This document shows, piece after piece, positions 32,680 to 44,319 of a DNA stretch of 64,000 bases; within the stretch, counting starts at the first letter, position 1, and each line of letters begins with the position of its first letter. This stretch comes from Ascaphus truei (lineage: Eukaryota; Chordata; Amphibia; Anura; Ascaphidae), in assembly GCA_036426205.1 (NCBI GenBank), contig CM071570.1, forward strand, positions 137,382,356-137,446,355. Reading direction: 5' to 3'. The notes beneath the pieces are model-generated. The model was not told where the DNA came from. It saw nothing but the letters and a program-made list of their open reading frames with translations, and searched no databases. Made by a program: the position numbers and the translations under genes.

Positions 32680-33221
32680 TTGGATTTATGAAAGACAGGT
32701 CATGCCAAACTAACCTTATTAGTTTATTTGAGGGTAATGCACTTGATGTGATCTATTTTGATTTTGCAAATGTTTTTGATACTGTGCCACACAAGTGGTT
32801 AGTGTACAAAAAAAAAGGAAACTGGACTCTGTCAAAATATTTGCACCTAGATTGAAAACTGGCTAAAGAATAGACAACAGAGCGTTGTAATAAATGGAAC
32901 CTTTTCAGGTTCGGCTAAAGTTGCGAGTGGAGAACTTTAAGGATCGGTAGTGGGACCCCTGCTTTTTAACTTGTTTATTAATTACCTTGATGTTGATATA
33001 GAGAGAAAAGTCTCCATGTTTGTTGATGACATTAAATTGTGTAAGGTAGTAAAATCAGAGCAGGATGTAATTTCCCTCCAGAAGGACTTGAATAGACTGG
33101 AAACTTGGGCAGGTAAATGGCAGAAGAGGTTTAATACAGATACGTGTAAGGTTATGGCATTTGGGAAAATAAGAATAAACAGGCGACTTACAAATTAATG
33201 GGGCAAATTTAGGCCAATCCT
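32680..33221 (+). pseudogene. CR1/L2-like LINE RT, segment 1
   Basis: A reverse transcriptase fragment of the jockey-related LINEs: GFMKDRSCQTNLISLFE, IYFDFANVFDTVPHK, then after stops and frameshifts GPLLFNLFIN and SMFVDDIKLCKVVKSEQDVI. The FVDD stands for the catalytic F/YADD. The same protein, more complete, is at 49935-51775. It is broken by several stops, and the element continues after an insertion. Confidence 0.85.
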
Positions 33222-33530
33222 ACTGGAACAACCTACCAGAGACTCTCACATCCACCACCTGTTTAAGTTCTTTCAAATCTAAGGCTGTCTCACATTTTAA
33301 TCTGGTCTGTAACTGTTTCATACGCCCATAATATATATTTTCTTTAACTGTGCATGCAATGTCTTGTATATAATGTACAGTATACTCTGTTCATTTATGT
33401 AACTGTATTTGTAACCATGTATTATTTGTCTTAACTCTGTGCCCAGGACATACTTGAAAACGAGAGGTAACTCTCAATGTATTACTCCTTGGTAAAATAT
33501 TTTATAAATAAATAAATAAATGGAGAAGGA
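33222..33530 (+). mobile_element. 5'-truncated LINE 3' end with TAAA tail
   Basis: It begins in the last codons of a LINE ORF2 (YWNNLPETLTS, SSFKSKAVSHFN) and ends in a TAAATAAATAAATAAA tail. It is inserted in the CR1/L2-like copy. A second copy lies inverted at 39288-39482, sharing ATTTTATAAATAAATAA and ACTTGAAAAC.AGAGGTAA. Confidence 0.7.
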
Positions 33531-33579
33531 TTTAGGAGTGCTTGTAGACAGCAGGCTTTATAATAGTGCTCAATGTCAT
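33531..33579 (+). pseudogene. CR1/L2-like LINE, segment 2
   Basis: GATTTAGGAGTGCTTGTAGA and CAGCAGGCTTT match 50957-50990 of the other copy. It ends with CTCAATGTCAT, the left copy of an 11-base target-site duplication. Confidence 0.8.
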
Positions 33580-33616
33580 AACTCCTGAAGAAGTAAGAGT
33601 GAAACGCGTTGAGTTA
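33579..33616 (+). ncRNA. Hammerhead ribozyme-like motif (c)
   Basis: CTGAAGA at 33585-33591 and GAAA at 33601-33604, then CGCG, TT and GAGTTA, which pairs perfectly with TAACTC at 33579-33584. It stands at the very start of an inserted element. Helix II is short and poor, which is the main doubt. Confidence 0.45.
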
Positions 33617-34382
33617 CTTAATCTGAGAGGACCAAAGTGTGGTGAGACGGGGAATTCAGCTGAATCCCAGGGCAAGCCGCTCCTCCACCCTCACTTCTTC
33701 CGCCCTTACCTGTGACGACATCCGGTAGTGACGTATGCGGAAGTGGCGGACGAGACGCGATCGAGCCGAGTGGAAGCCTAAGCGGACATAGTCTCCCACC
33801 CTGTCGGCAGTTCTCTCCCATACATGTTTGTTCTTTGGAAATGTGAGTGAGATTACTCTTATACATCTTGATTGAATATAATTTTTTTGTACAATACACA
33901 CTATTGTGGCTTTTTTTCTCTTTTCTACGATCTACACCATTCCCATTCACTGAGGGATTTCCTGGGATACCGATCCCCTAAAGGGCTCCAGTCAGAGAGA
34001 GAGCAGTCTCTGACAAGTCTCATACATTAGGATCCTTGTGAGTGCAATCTTATCAGAGCTTACAGACTGATTTATCACTAGTGATTACTATCTGCACTAT
34101 TATTATTTTATATTTCATATACCACTGGATTTCACCAGCGCTCCACCTCACACAGAAGAAAAGAAATTGCAAACCGTTGGGACACAGACAAGTCCCTCTC
34201 TGAGGGTGTCGAGCTGCTACACGTCATTTTGTATTTTATTACCTCATTTCACCTAGGGTTGGTGAAGGTTTATCACTTAATCCACATTTGAAGTTTTTTG
34301 CACTGCTGCTATATTTATAAAACTTTGTCACTTATTCATATTTATTTAAGACACGCCCAATCCACTCCCCTTTTCCCTTACA
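33580..34382 (+). mobile_element. 803-bp hammerhead-led insertion
   Basis: It sits between two copies of CTCAATGTCAT (33569-33579 and 34383-34393) and splits the LINE, which is continuous in the other copy at 50985-51030. It has no open gene. It starts with hammerhead motif (c) and ends TTTTCCCTTACA. An exact-start hammerhead plus an 11-base duplication fits a Penelope-like element or a retrozyme-like RNA, but the class is not proved. Confidence 0.75.
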
Positions 34383-34470
34383 CTCAATGTCATGTACTAG
34401 CTGCAAAGACAATTAAGATCTTATCTTGCATTAAACGGGGAATGGATGAAAGGGAAGTAAAAATAATTCC
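34383..34470 (+). pseudogene. CR1/L2-like LINE, segment 3
   Basis: It begins with the right copy of CTCAATGTCAT and continues AAGATCTTATCTTGCATTAA, matching 51030-51050 of the other copy. Confidence 0.8.
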
Positions 34471-35266
34471 CGGTGTGTGAGGTCTACAGAAAAATGTACA
34501 CTATAATGTGAGGTCCACCAGGAAACTATAATATAAAATACAATTATTACAATATAGCGAACTACAATATTAAAACAAAATTAATTTATTACTTGAACAA
34601 TATAAACATGAAACTACAATATTAAAACAAAATTGTGAGTTAAATAATAATTCATACTTTATTTTATTTGAATCATGTATTATTAGGGGAGGGGTTTTTA
34701 GGGTTAGGGCTTTTATGGTAGGGGGCGTAAGGGTAAGGACTTAGGGGATGGCCATCTATGGTGCTTACAGCTACTCATGTGTGGACAGCTAGAGATGGGT
34801 GAATCATATCCGTTTCCCAGATGTTAACCCCAAAGTCCATTTTGCAATGCAAAATCCGCCAACAGATTTGGGTGGTTTCAATCTGTGCGGATTCATTAAA
34901 ATCCGCCATTAGATACAGCCTGTGGATGGATTTGAAGAATCCAATCGGTGGATTCAGCAATCCGTTGGTGGATTCTACAAATCCGTCCACGGGTTGCGGA
35001 ATCCGCGGAGTATATTGGTAATTATAATAAAAATCTGTAAAATGCAAAATCGCCCTTTTTTACATTGATCCGTTGAAATCCAAAGACCAAAAGAACTGTC
35101 CGATCCACTGCAGAGCAGCCAAATTCCCCCCCAAAATGTGCCCTTTCTATTTACAGCTACTCCAGGTGAAGCAGAGCGCCATCTATTGTGCTTTCAGTTT
35201 CCCCAGGTGAAGCCAACCATAGTAGACCACAGATATCCAGGTAGACCTCACGCTGTAGTAGGACCC
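34471..35266 (+). mobile_element. DNA transposon-like insertion, GTGAGGTCTAC ends
   Basis: The left end has GTGTGAGGTCTAC (34475-34487) and the right end inverse GCGTGAGGTCTAC (35241-35253), 12 of 13 identical. It interrupts the LINE between ATAATT and CCCTCTATAAAG. The interior has alternating GGATT/AATCC modules (34800-35010) able to form hairpins and no gene. Superfamily unknown. Confidence 0.65.
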
Positions 35267-35821
35267 ATGACCCTCTATAAAGTATTGGTAAGACAACACC
35301 TTGAATATGGAGTACATTTTTGAGCACCACTCCATAAAATAGACATTACAGAACTAGAAAAGGTGCAGATAAGAGCCACCAAATGAATAAAGGGGTTGGC
35401 AAATCTGACTTATGAGGAGAGGCTAGCTGATTTACATTAGAAAAGGTGTCGAAGAGGGGATATGATAACTATTTTCAAATATATTCAGGGTCAATACAGG
35501 GGGCTTTCAGAAGAACTATTCATCCCAAGAGCAGTACAAAGGACACACGTTGGATGTAAGGAGATTCCACCAGCAATAAAAGGAAGATTTTTTTTTAAAC
35601 TAAAGGAAGTTAAAGTGGGGAATTCATTACCCATGGAGATGGCAGAAATAATGGATATCTTCAAAACAAGGTTGGGCATCTTTTAGAAAGGAAAGGTACA
35701 GTATACAAGGATTTACCAAATTAGTAAACATGGGAAGGATGTTGATGCAGGGAGAAATCTGATATATAATTTGGAGTCAGGAAGGAATTTATTTTTCCAA
35801 TATCAGACATCACTGGATGAT
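35267..35821 (+). pseudogene. CR1/L2-like LINE, segment 4 (ORF2 C-terminus)
   Basis: The end of the LINE ORF2: KVLVRQHLEYGVHF, then YEERLADLH, RRGDMITIFKYIQGQY and FKLKEVKVGNSLPMEMAE, followed by the 3' untranslated region. Several frameshifts. It ends in ATCACTGGATGAT, the left copy of an imperfect 13-base duplication. Confidence 0.85.
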
Positions 35822-38800
35822 AAAAAAAAAAGGGGGGGGGAGGGACCCCAAACAAAAAGGGTCCCAGGCACTCAGAAAAAGGGGGCACTCGCGGATATGT
35901 GCAAAAAATATAAATGACAATTTATTAATAATAACGGTGGTATGGACATACAGATTAAAACTCTAAAATACAAAAATTGTCACAGAAAATAACACCCCGC
36001 CTCAATGGGGCTCATTCACTAAACTTCGATAAGTGGCTTATAGCACTATAAATACCCTTATAGTGCAATATTGCCTGTGTTGCTATTCACAAAGCTTCGA
36101 TAACAGGGCGATATCGCACTAAAACGGCTTTTTATAGTACTATAACCATCTGGAAAAAAAAAAAAGCTGTACGATAAGCCAAAAAATGCCCACAATCAAT
36201 TTTTTTGCCAGAAACGGCTATTCACTAAGCAGTGATAAGCATATCGTGCTTTCAAAATGTGCAATATTTTGGCACCAACTAAAAGCTGGTGCTAAAGATA
36301 TTGCAAGATGCATAAAAGCAGTTTCTTTTAGTTTTATTGTACAGGATTGATACTGGAGGCTAGCGGAAACTCGCAGGGGCCCGGGTGTTCCAGCAGCTCC
36401 GGGGGTCCTCGCTGGCCTCTGGTATCAATCATGTGCAATAAAATTAAAATAACAGCCAGTTTCATAACCTTAGCGGTTAACCGCTAGGGTAATGAAAGGG
36501 TTAAATAGCAGCCACTGTATAGTGGTTGGTACAGGGGGTGGGTGAAGGTTGTAGTCACCCCAGGGTGGGTGTTTAGGGCTTGTGCTTTTCACCATTAAAA
36601 AAATAACATTAGAGTGCAATACATAAACCCCCATACATACAATACAGTAATGGCACAATTACCATTATCTAGATATGGATAATAGTGCATTTGCCCATTA
36701 AAAATCAACCAGCCAGCATAAAGTAAATAAAAGTTGCACTTAGGCCTGCCAGGATCACCATCCTCCCCGTCCTTGTCCTCCATTGGCAGGAACTTAAGAA
36801 TAGAAAACAAACAAACGACCACTAGCTCCTTAATTACCTTAGTGGTTAGTAACCTCTATAGTAATTAAGGAGTTGACCCCCCCTCCCCCGCTTCCCACCC
36901 GGGAGGCCTAACCACCCTCCATGGGGCAACTACCCCCAACCTTCACCGCCGCTACCCATTGATTGGCACAGTGTTAAACCATGACCATGGCAATAAATAG
37001 GCAAGCTAAAAAAAAAAAACAGCCACTAAATAAAACACATAACATAAAAAAAACATTACAAATACCAATAAAGCAATTGATTGGCACAGTGGTACACCAT
37101 ACCCACATAATATGTGCATGCTTTGCCACTATGGCAGTAAATAGGCAACCTAAAAAAAAAAACAACAAAAATACACAATAATGAAATAGAAACCAATAAC
37201 CGCATTTGTTTCAGTCTCGGGCACCCCCTACTTCCCGAGATACAGGCTCCGGTAAGGGGTGTCGGTATCTCCTGCAGAATTTAAATCCCACGGTCACGTG
37301 GTCCGTGACGCGGAGAATTAAAAAATGGCTGAGATACCAGCACCACATACTGTATCTCGAGAAGTAGAGGGACCCTGAGGCTGAAATCAATGCAGTTCAA
37401 CTCAGGAGACCCCCTTACAGTCACCTGTAAGAGCCGTGCATGGAGACGCAGTATCTCCGTGCAGCTCTTCCAGGCTGCAGTTTAAACAAACTGTTTCAGT
37501 GCGATAGGACTTAGAAAAAAATAAATAAAAAAGAAGTAGTATGATCTTGCATTTTTGGATCGCACTTCAAAAAAATAGTGTTTTGTCTTAGTGAATACCA
37601 TTTTTTACACACTTTTTAGTGTGCGGTAAAACAATGCAAAGTCGCTCGGCAATGCCCTGATTTTAATCGAAGTTTAGTGAATAAGCCTCAAAGAGAGACA
37701 AATATCGATCAACAGAGAACCATAGAACCTAAGGGGTAACACTAGGTCCCCTCATGAAATATGGATGGCTGTACCCAGGTAAAGTGTACAACAAAATAAA
37801 ATCAATAGAACACAAAATATCTGGCAATTATGCTATGCAGAAACAGATAAGTCGCCCCTGCTTACCTCAGAGAATCGACTATGCAGCACGAACGGTCTGC
37901 TGCCTCTGGCGTGGTTTCTTCCGCTTTCATCCAACAGACCTCCACATACCATTAGGCCACGTCCATACTTAGCGCGAACAAAAGGCCATGTCTGTATGAA
38001 GCAGGCCATAGAGCATGCGACCGACCAGGTACAACCAAGCTGGCGAATGCCGAGCAGACAAAATAATTTTATTTTGTAGCACGATGGACGGGTCACGTGC
38101 ATGGTTCAACCAATGAGGGGAACCACTCACATGACGTCATGGGCACGTCTCCCACACGCCTCCCCATCACGTCTCCTCCTCCTGATCCCTAGGCCACGTA
38201 TCACGTCTGCAGTAGGCGCACGTGACGCCATGTGCTGCGTCGAGCGCGCCTACTATATCCGAGGCCTTATGCTACGACACTTTGGATTTGATTCGTATGT
38301 AACTATTGATATGACTAGTGCAATTCTATTTCTGTAAATACCGGAGACATACAGATACATTATGCATATTACACAAATTATCGGTGTTACATTATGCCAA
38401 CCCGCCAGTGATCTACTTTCTAAGACCGATGCAATTATTTTTCTGTGAAACACTGGAAGTACTGTATATGGAAACAATAGTATCTTGAACTGTTACACTC
38501 TACTCCATGGAACTTATATACTACTGCTAGTTACTTAGTTTCACCATTTATAGTGGTTTGGAGTTTTGAGACAGTCCATGTTTTACTCCGTTTAACCCAT
38601 TATTTCTGGTTTCTGCAGATCTTGATTGCCAGATATTTTGTGTCCTATTGATTTGATTTTGTTGTACACTGTACCTGGGTACAGCCGTCCATATTTCATG
38701 AGGGGTTCTAATGTTATCCCTTAGGATCTATAGTTCTCTGTTGGTAGATATTTGTCTCTCATCGAGTTTATTCATGTAACAGTAGGGGGTGTTATTTTCT

Positions 38801-39086
38801 GTGACAATTTTTGTATTTTAGAGTTTTAATCTGTATGTCCATACCACCGTTATTATTAATAAATTGTATTTGATATTTTTTCACATATCCGTGAGTGCCC
38901 TCATTTTTTGAGTCTCTGGGACCCCGTTTGTTTGGGGTCCTGCCCCTATTTCTCCCTCTGACTTGTATTTTACTTCGGGGAGCACTGTCTGTTTCTTATA
39001 GGCATGGATTTAGTTGATAGTTATTCCTAATATTTTTCGGTAGTAGCGGTTTCCAATACTTCTTTGGTATGCAATACTTCTTTGAT
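35822..39086 (+). mobile_element. Foldback insertion with about 330-bp inverted arms
   Basis: Flanked by ATCACTGGATGAT (35809-35821) and ATCATTGAATGAT (39087-39099) within the LINE 3' region. The left arm, about 35832-36005 plus 37692-37850, is the inverse of 38605-38950: GGACCCCAAACAAA, CGGATATGTG, AATTTATTAATAATAACGGT and GATGGCTGTACCCAGGTA all recur inverted. The left arm is itself split by another insertion. The centre (37851-38604) is GC-richer and has no recognisable gene. Confidence 0.75.
36006..37687 (+). mobile_element. DNA transposon-like element, ATTCACTAAACTTCGAT ends
   Basis: The left end TGGGGCTCATTCACTAAACT and the right end inverse GGCTTATTCACTAAACTTCG give terminal inverted repeats sharing ATTCACTAAACTTCGAT. 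It is flanked by TCAA on both sides (36002-36005, 37688-37691). It is inserted in the left foldback arm; the right arm lacks it. No transposase is seen. Its inner part (37200-37440) contains a CCCTACTTCCCGAGATAC module like one at 44935-44960. Confidence 0.7.
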
Positions 39087-39235
39087 ATCATTGAATGATA
39101 TTTCACTGGGCTTTTTTTTGTTTGCCTTCCTCTGGATCAACTTATTGTAACTAGAAATATAGGATATGTATCTTTTGTATAAAATTAGCACAGGTTGAAA
39201 AAAGACATATGCCCATCATTTACTATGTAACCACT
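39087..39235 (+). pseudogene. CR1/L2-like LINE, segment 5 (3' end)
   Basis: ATGATATTTCACTGGGCTTT, CCTCTGGATCAACTTA and TTTACTATGTAAC match the 3' end of the copy ending at 51775. Confidence 0.8.
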
Positions 39236-39287
39236 TTAGACCCGCCTTTTTCATTGTAGGCTATTCCAAGAAATAATGTTATTATAA

Positions 39288-39482
39288 TGATTATTTATTT
39301 ATAAAATGTTTTACCAGGAAGTAATACATTGAGGGTTACCTCTTGTTTTCAAGTATGTCCTGGGCACAGAGTTACATTAAGTGAGCAGGGTTATACATTA
39401 TATACAAGACATTGCATGCACAGTAAGAGATAATATATGTTATAGGCGTATGTAAGTTACAGACCAGATTAAAATGTGAGTA
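39288..39482 (-). mobile_element. LINE 3' end with TAAA tail, inverted copy
   Basis: Minus-strand copy of the element at 33222-33530, lying just after the CR1/L2-like LINE 3' end. Confidence 0.7.
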
Positions 39483-42400
39483 AAAATGGTTCTGGCTGCG
39501 AGTAAGGAATACTTTTGGTGTGACTTATTTATCGTAATGTTATTTACATGTGCTAACATAAATGTGGTTTATAGATATGCGATGTTAGACTAATGGCACA
39601 TACCATCACATGATGGGGATGCTCCAGAGATTTGAGTAAGAAACTTTATTCTATTCAAGATTATATGCTTTGTGGTTTAATAGTGTTCCAGGGCCCATCC
39701 CAATGAGGTTCTGAGCAGTGGGTTTTATCCCTTTGTCCAGTTCCTTCAGGGAATATAGGTCCCTATCAAGGATACCATACCACAGAATTCTTGCTTCAAA
39801 ATCTTATCTACCCCCAATGGTGCTGTGGATCAATTATTGATGAGCATAATCATATATAACGGACCCGGCATTGGAGTGCATGTTCCACACTAAGAATTCA
39901 TTATAATGGCTCATTAGCATCTGATTTGTGTATGAGTAAGCCTAACGTCCCACAAACTTAGCTATACGATATTTTTCTGGTTAACTCGATGGCATCGTAA
40001 TGTTACTTGCCTTTGCGGATATGCGTTAGGAGTATCGTAACGTTAATTGTGGGTAACGTCACAATAAATAGTTTAATAGAGCTTTGTGTAACTGCCCCTT
40101 ACCATATTAATACATCCTGTGATGGGGACCACAGTCCTGTAAATGGTCTAATCCCTTGTGCAGAGAGATTTGGGGTTTATCATATCTTGCACTACCTGAC
40201 ACTCATATTGAGTTTTTCAAGTAATGAACGTCCAGCATGAATATCCTGCCACAAAAGTCTCCATACAAATTAATTTGCTTTGATAAAATGACGTGATTGA
40301 CTCAAAGCAGAAGTATACATTCATTAAAAAGAACATTGAAATGAACATACTGTAAGTTTAAAGGCTTATTTTAAATTAAAAGTAAGATTTTACACAAAAT
40401 AACACTGTTTCAAAGACGTCTGTAAACCATCTCTACTTTTAAGGGAGTAGTGAATTCCAAAACAGTACATATTTTTATGGAACAACAAAATTCTACATCA
40501 AAACATACACTTTCCCCATTAAGACCATAAAACAGATCAACTAAATGGTTTGCTCTTAACACAGTGCTGGACAGGACTCCGTTTGTTTAACTCATTTAGT
40601 GCAAGAAGAACAATGAACCCTTTTGGCAGAAGTGAGGCAATGAGAAGCTAGCTACACATTATTTTCCAAGCATGTGAGTTGAAGTAGGTGCAGCATTATC
40701 TGTGCTTCATATAATGCGGAATAGGGCTGGCAGGTGAGGCAGGCACATTCAGCATTAGACGGGTTAAAGGTCCCACAAAAGGCCACAGCACATACTGTAG
40801 CAGCCTTGAGGCTTCAAAACAGGACCTAGTGTGCTCTGCATCGACCACAAAATGATCTCCAAATAAGCCCTTGGGTGTTTTACTTAAGATAATAAAGACC
40901 AGATCAAACAAACATTTGCATAGCATACTGAATATCAAACACCTGGTATATTTAACACAGGCTAAGCAGCCAAAACTTAAACTTTAAGTTAACATCTGCA
41001 ACTTATAAAAGAAAGTTCTTATTTAGGACGAAGAAGACTCATTTTTTTAATAGGTCTGTTTCAAAAGCTCTATAAAAGCAAGAACAAAAAATTCCACCAT
41101 TGACACGGCAGTCTGTAAGTCTGAATTTGATCAGAAATTGGCAAGTATTTGTTATTATTTATTTTATTTTTTTCATTGACAAAAAAAAAAAAATGGTACA
41201 AATCGCATTCTGGCATATTTGAAAAAAGTTAAGCTTTCGTCCTTCCTTTTCCTAGTTTTCAACAATCCCTGTAGTTGGATACGGAATAATTATTCGCCCA
41301 TATTTGTATTTGCCAGAAAGTTGCCAATTTTTTGCATTTTTTAATATCTGCAAATTTGTTGAATTTCCAAAAAAAAATGTCACACCTCGTTATGTTTAAT
41401 TGAGTAGTGACTAATTGAAAATTTGCCAACAAAATATTTTTAGAACAGTGGAGATTATATTTAAAAATTAGCAGAAAAATAGAAAATTGTAGAATATTTG
41501 AAAATTTGCACAAAACCCCCCCCGATTTGTTTTTTAAAGAATATCTGAAAATTAGAGAATATTCAACTATTGTGAAAATGTATTTGAACATTTAAGAATC
41601 GTTACTATTTTTCAGAAAATATGGGAAAAAAAACAATGCAAATTGAAATTTACCTCCGTCGCCCACCTCAATGCAATATTTTGATCAGAGAATCTTTGAA
41701 TGAAATATAACAAGCTGTAAATGAACATTAGAAAAGCAAATATATTCTCCAGAATACTTTTCACCACTCCTAGATATCACCCCTTCGCTGGCAGATGGCC
41801 CAGCAATGCATTGCCCTATTATGTGTTGCTGGCCCCTGTGGCAGTGAGGTGATAATAAGGAAGTGTGTCGCACTTTTTTTATACCAGCTTGAAACTGTTA
41901 GAAACAGAATTTGTCCTAAGCAGTAGTGGATTTCCTATTAGGTCCAGACCTAGGCCGGCAAAATTTGGGTGCAGCAAAAATGTCCACCCGCATATACTTT
42001 TGACCCCCTCTCGGGCCTAATGGTTGTGACGGTGAAGGGGTACCCAGGCCAATAATAAAGGTATTATGCTCGGTTGGGTGCCCCTGAGCCATATTGGGCA
42101 ATTGTAAACTGTCTGTTCTGCAACCCAATCATGGCAAAAACACTGTGTTTTGTGTTAAAACGTATATGTGTCTCTTATTACTCCAGGAGTGTTAAGCAGC
42201 GGACATTTCCCTGCTTCAGCACAGACCAGAATAGAAAGACCGTCAGGGGAATGAAATACATTTAGGTCCCCCGGTATATGCCTGTGAACCCCAGAACCAG
42301 GGGGGTTCAGAGTAAAGTCATTTTTAAGACAATGTGTATAACAGTAGCAGTGTTTCCCTGTAAACCGCGCAAAGGAAAAATGGTTTTAAAACCCAGCAGC

Positions 42401-42689
42401 TCGCAGCATAGCTGGCGGCATGTAGCTAACTTCGGCTAGGCAGCTCCTAGCGCGCTGAGATTTGCTGTGAGCGCTGGTTGTGCAAAATCATGGAAAAGTT
42501 TATAGCGCAATTTTTATAAAGTTATATAAAAATTGTTGAATGAAAGTCCCCGTATTTTAATTGTTCCAACAGTATTGGCATAAGGGGATTTTCACTCGGA
42601 CGGCCGGAACAGAGAAAACACTGAATTTGTAATCACTGTACATTAGAAATGCATAGCATGAAATTCCTGCGAGGTAAGCAACGCATATT
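39483..42689. other. AT-rich DNA, no gene seen
   Basis: No domain, splice pattern or RNA gene recognised. A stretch at 41250-41640 is dominated by GAATATTTGAAAATTTGC-like words. The open frames are short and AT-driven. Confidence 0.5.
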
Positions 42690-43489
42690 TAGCCCGAACT
42701 TCTAAGACACCCCTGCTGGCTCAGAGCCAAGATGTCTGAAAAAGTCCGGAGATAAAAGGCTGGGGCCAACTAAGGTGTTATGTGGGAGGGGTAATGCAAG
42801 TATCCCCATCTTAGTAAATGTCCGGGCAAATGGGCCAGATGTCCGGTCAGCTCAGACAAAATGTCTCCATGTAAGGGGGACAGGTCTGGTATGCCAAGCG
42901 GCAAAGGTGCGAGGTGCGTACATGCCCTTAGCAAACTAAAAAGCCCTCTGCCAGGTTTTGCCAAGTATGGGCAACTCTGGAATAGGTGGGAATATTTGTT
43001 CCCACGGAGAGATTGGCTGCCGAGGTTAAAGATGGTTTTTTTTACAGCACAAGAATTCCTACAGTTGATCGGGAGGCAGTTCCATTTAAGCTTGACTTTA
43101 AACATTTTACCATCGTAACCCAAGTCAAGAGTTCGTAAGAACTAAGGATTCCAGAACCAATTAGACGGCGGTAGAACAAAGAAAGCAGCTCTGGCGGAGA
43201 AACAGCGGTTGCGAGAGGCGCCACTGTCCAAAGACTGTTTTCGGCTCTTTTTGCGCACAACTCCCGCTTCTGGGAAATTGTGCCTAGAGACTGTATTTCT
43301 AAAGATTTTGTTTTGGGAATAGAAGATTTTGTTTTACCCCATTCCAGTAAGTGTATTTCAAGTGTTTTTTTGTAACCTAATGTGTGTGTGTTCATTTCTG
43401 TAAATAAATCACAATTTATTTTATCTCTTGTTTTGCTCAATCAAAGGATCCGGGTATTAAGGTGGTAAAAGTGCTGGTCTCCCGTGACA
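42690..43489 (+). repeat. Candidate solo LTR, gypsy-like
   Basis: The right end has AAATAAATCACAATTTATTT, TTTTGCTCAATCAAAGGATC and GTGCTGGTCTCCCGTGACA, a TG...CA style terminus like the CCCGTCACA of the Gmr1-like LTR. A related 3' end with AAATAAATGACAATTTATTT and TTTGCTCAATC is at 49830-49925. The left boundary is uncertain and no internal retroelement genes are next to it. Confidence 0.4.
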
Positions 43490-43949
43490 ATGGAAAGTAA
43501 TTTTATCTGTTGCGGCCAGCTCCTTATCTGTCACCCCTGCCTTCTTATGAACCGCGTTAAATGATGCTGCGGACGTCACCAACGTGACATCACGGCGTCT
43601 CGTGGCAATGTGACGTTGCAGCGGCAAATTTCGGTGAGTTACCATGGCAACGTGGCCGTACGACGTTGGTGACGTCCATGGCGTCGCTTGACGCTGTGGT
43701 TCAAAAGAATGAGGGGGACAGCAGGTAAGGAGGCGGCCGCAACAGTTGAGCATAGGGGTGTCTAAGATACAATCCACTTGGCCAACCTACAGTTAATCTT
43801 CCTATCTGCTGTAAACCTCACACCATATTATACTGCACCGACACACTTTATTCAAGCAAATACCCAGTATGTACCTGGCAGATACCTGGAATGCGCCGCT
43901 CCTCACCTCTGACAAGCCCCGTTGCGTTTGCCTTTCCAGCCTGGGTTCA
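43490..43949. other. No gene seen
   Basis: Unremarkable DNA with several TGACGT/ACGTCA words between 43570 and 43690. Confidence 0.45.
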
Positions 43950-44180
43950 TGCCTGGCTGATGGGCTGATCTGTTAAATGATAATGATTAGGATTTAATAG
44001 GCTGCAATGCTTCGCGTGTCTACCAGATGGCATAAATTCATGAATTGTAATGCAGTATATATATATATACTGTGCAGTATTGCAGCCAGCGGGAATAAAA
44101 TGCTTCAATCCCTGCCTGGAAAATACCTCAATGCACTCGGGCAGAAAACAGTCACAAACCTCAATACACCCGGGTATACC
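43950..44180 (+). repeat. Repeat related to forkhead upstream region
   Basis: TGATAATGATTAGGATTTAA, GGCTGCAATGCTTCGCGTGT and ATTCATGAATTGTAATGC match 53063-53165 at roughly 80 percent. GCAGTATTGCAGCCAGC and AATAAAATGCT just after it match 62812-62840 of repeat R1 copy 2. It therefore links the two repeat families. Confidence 0.6.
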
Positions 44181-44249
44181 CGAATTCGTGGGACTAGCCG
44201 AGCTCGAATAAAGTGTGTCGCCAGTGTATCTTTGGGTTTTGTTCACACT

Positions 44250-44319
44250 CTGATTGAGCAGGGATATCCTGAAAACCTGACCTGTTGGGGGGCTTGAGGA
44301 CTGAAGTTGAGCATCCCTG
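44250..44319 (+). mobile_element. hAT-type MITE, half copy
   Basis: AGCAGGGATATCCTGAAAAC, CTGACCTGTTGG and CTTGAGGACTGAAGTTGAGC are the right half of a palindromic hAT MITE related to the one at 57388-57499. Confidence 0.5.

Noticed and set aside
42770..43440. 117- and 132-residue minus-strand frames
   Set aside because: No domain, and they overlap a candidate LTR with polyadenylation-type signals on the other strand.
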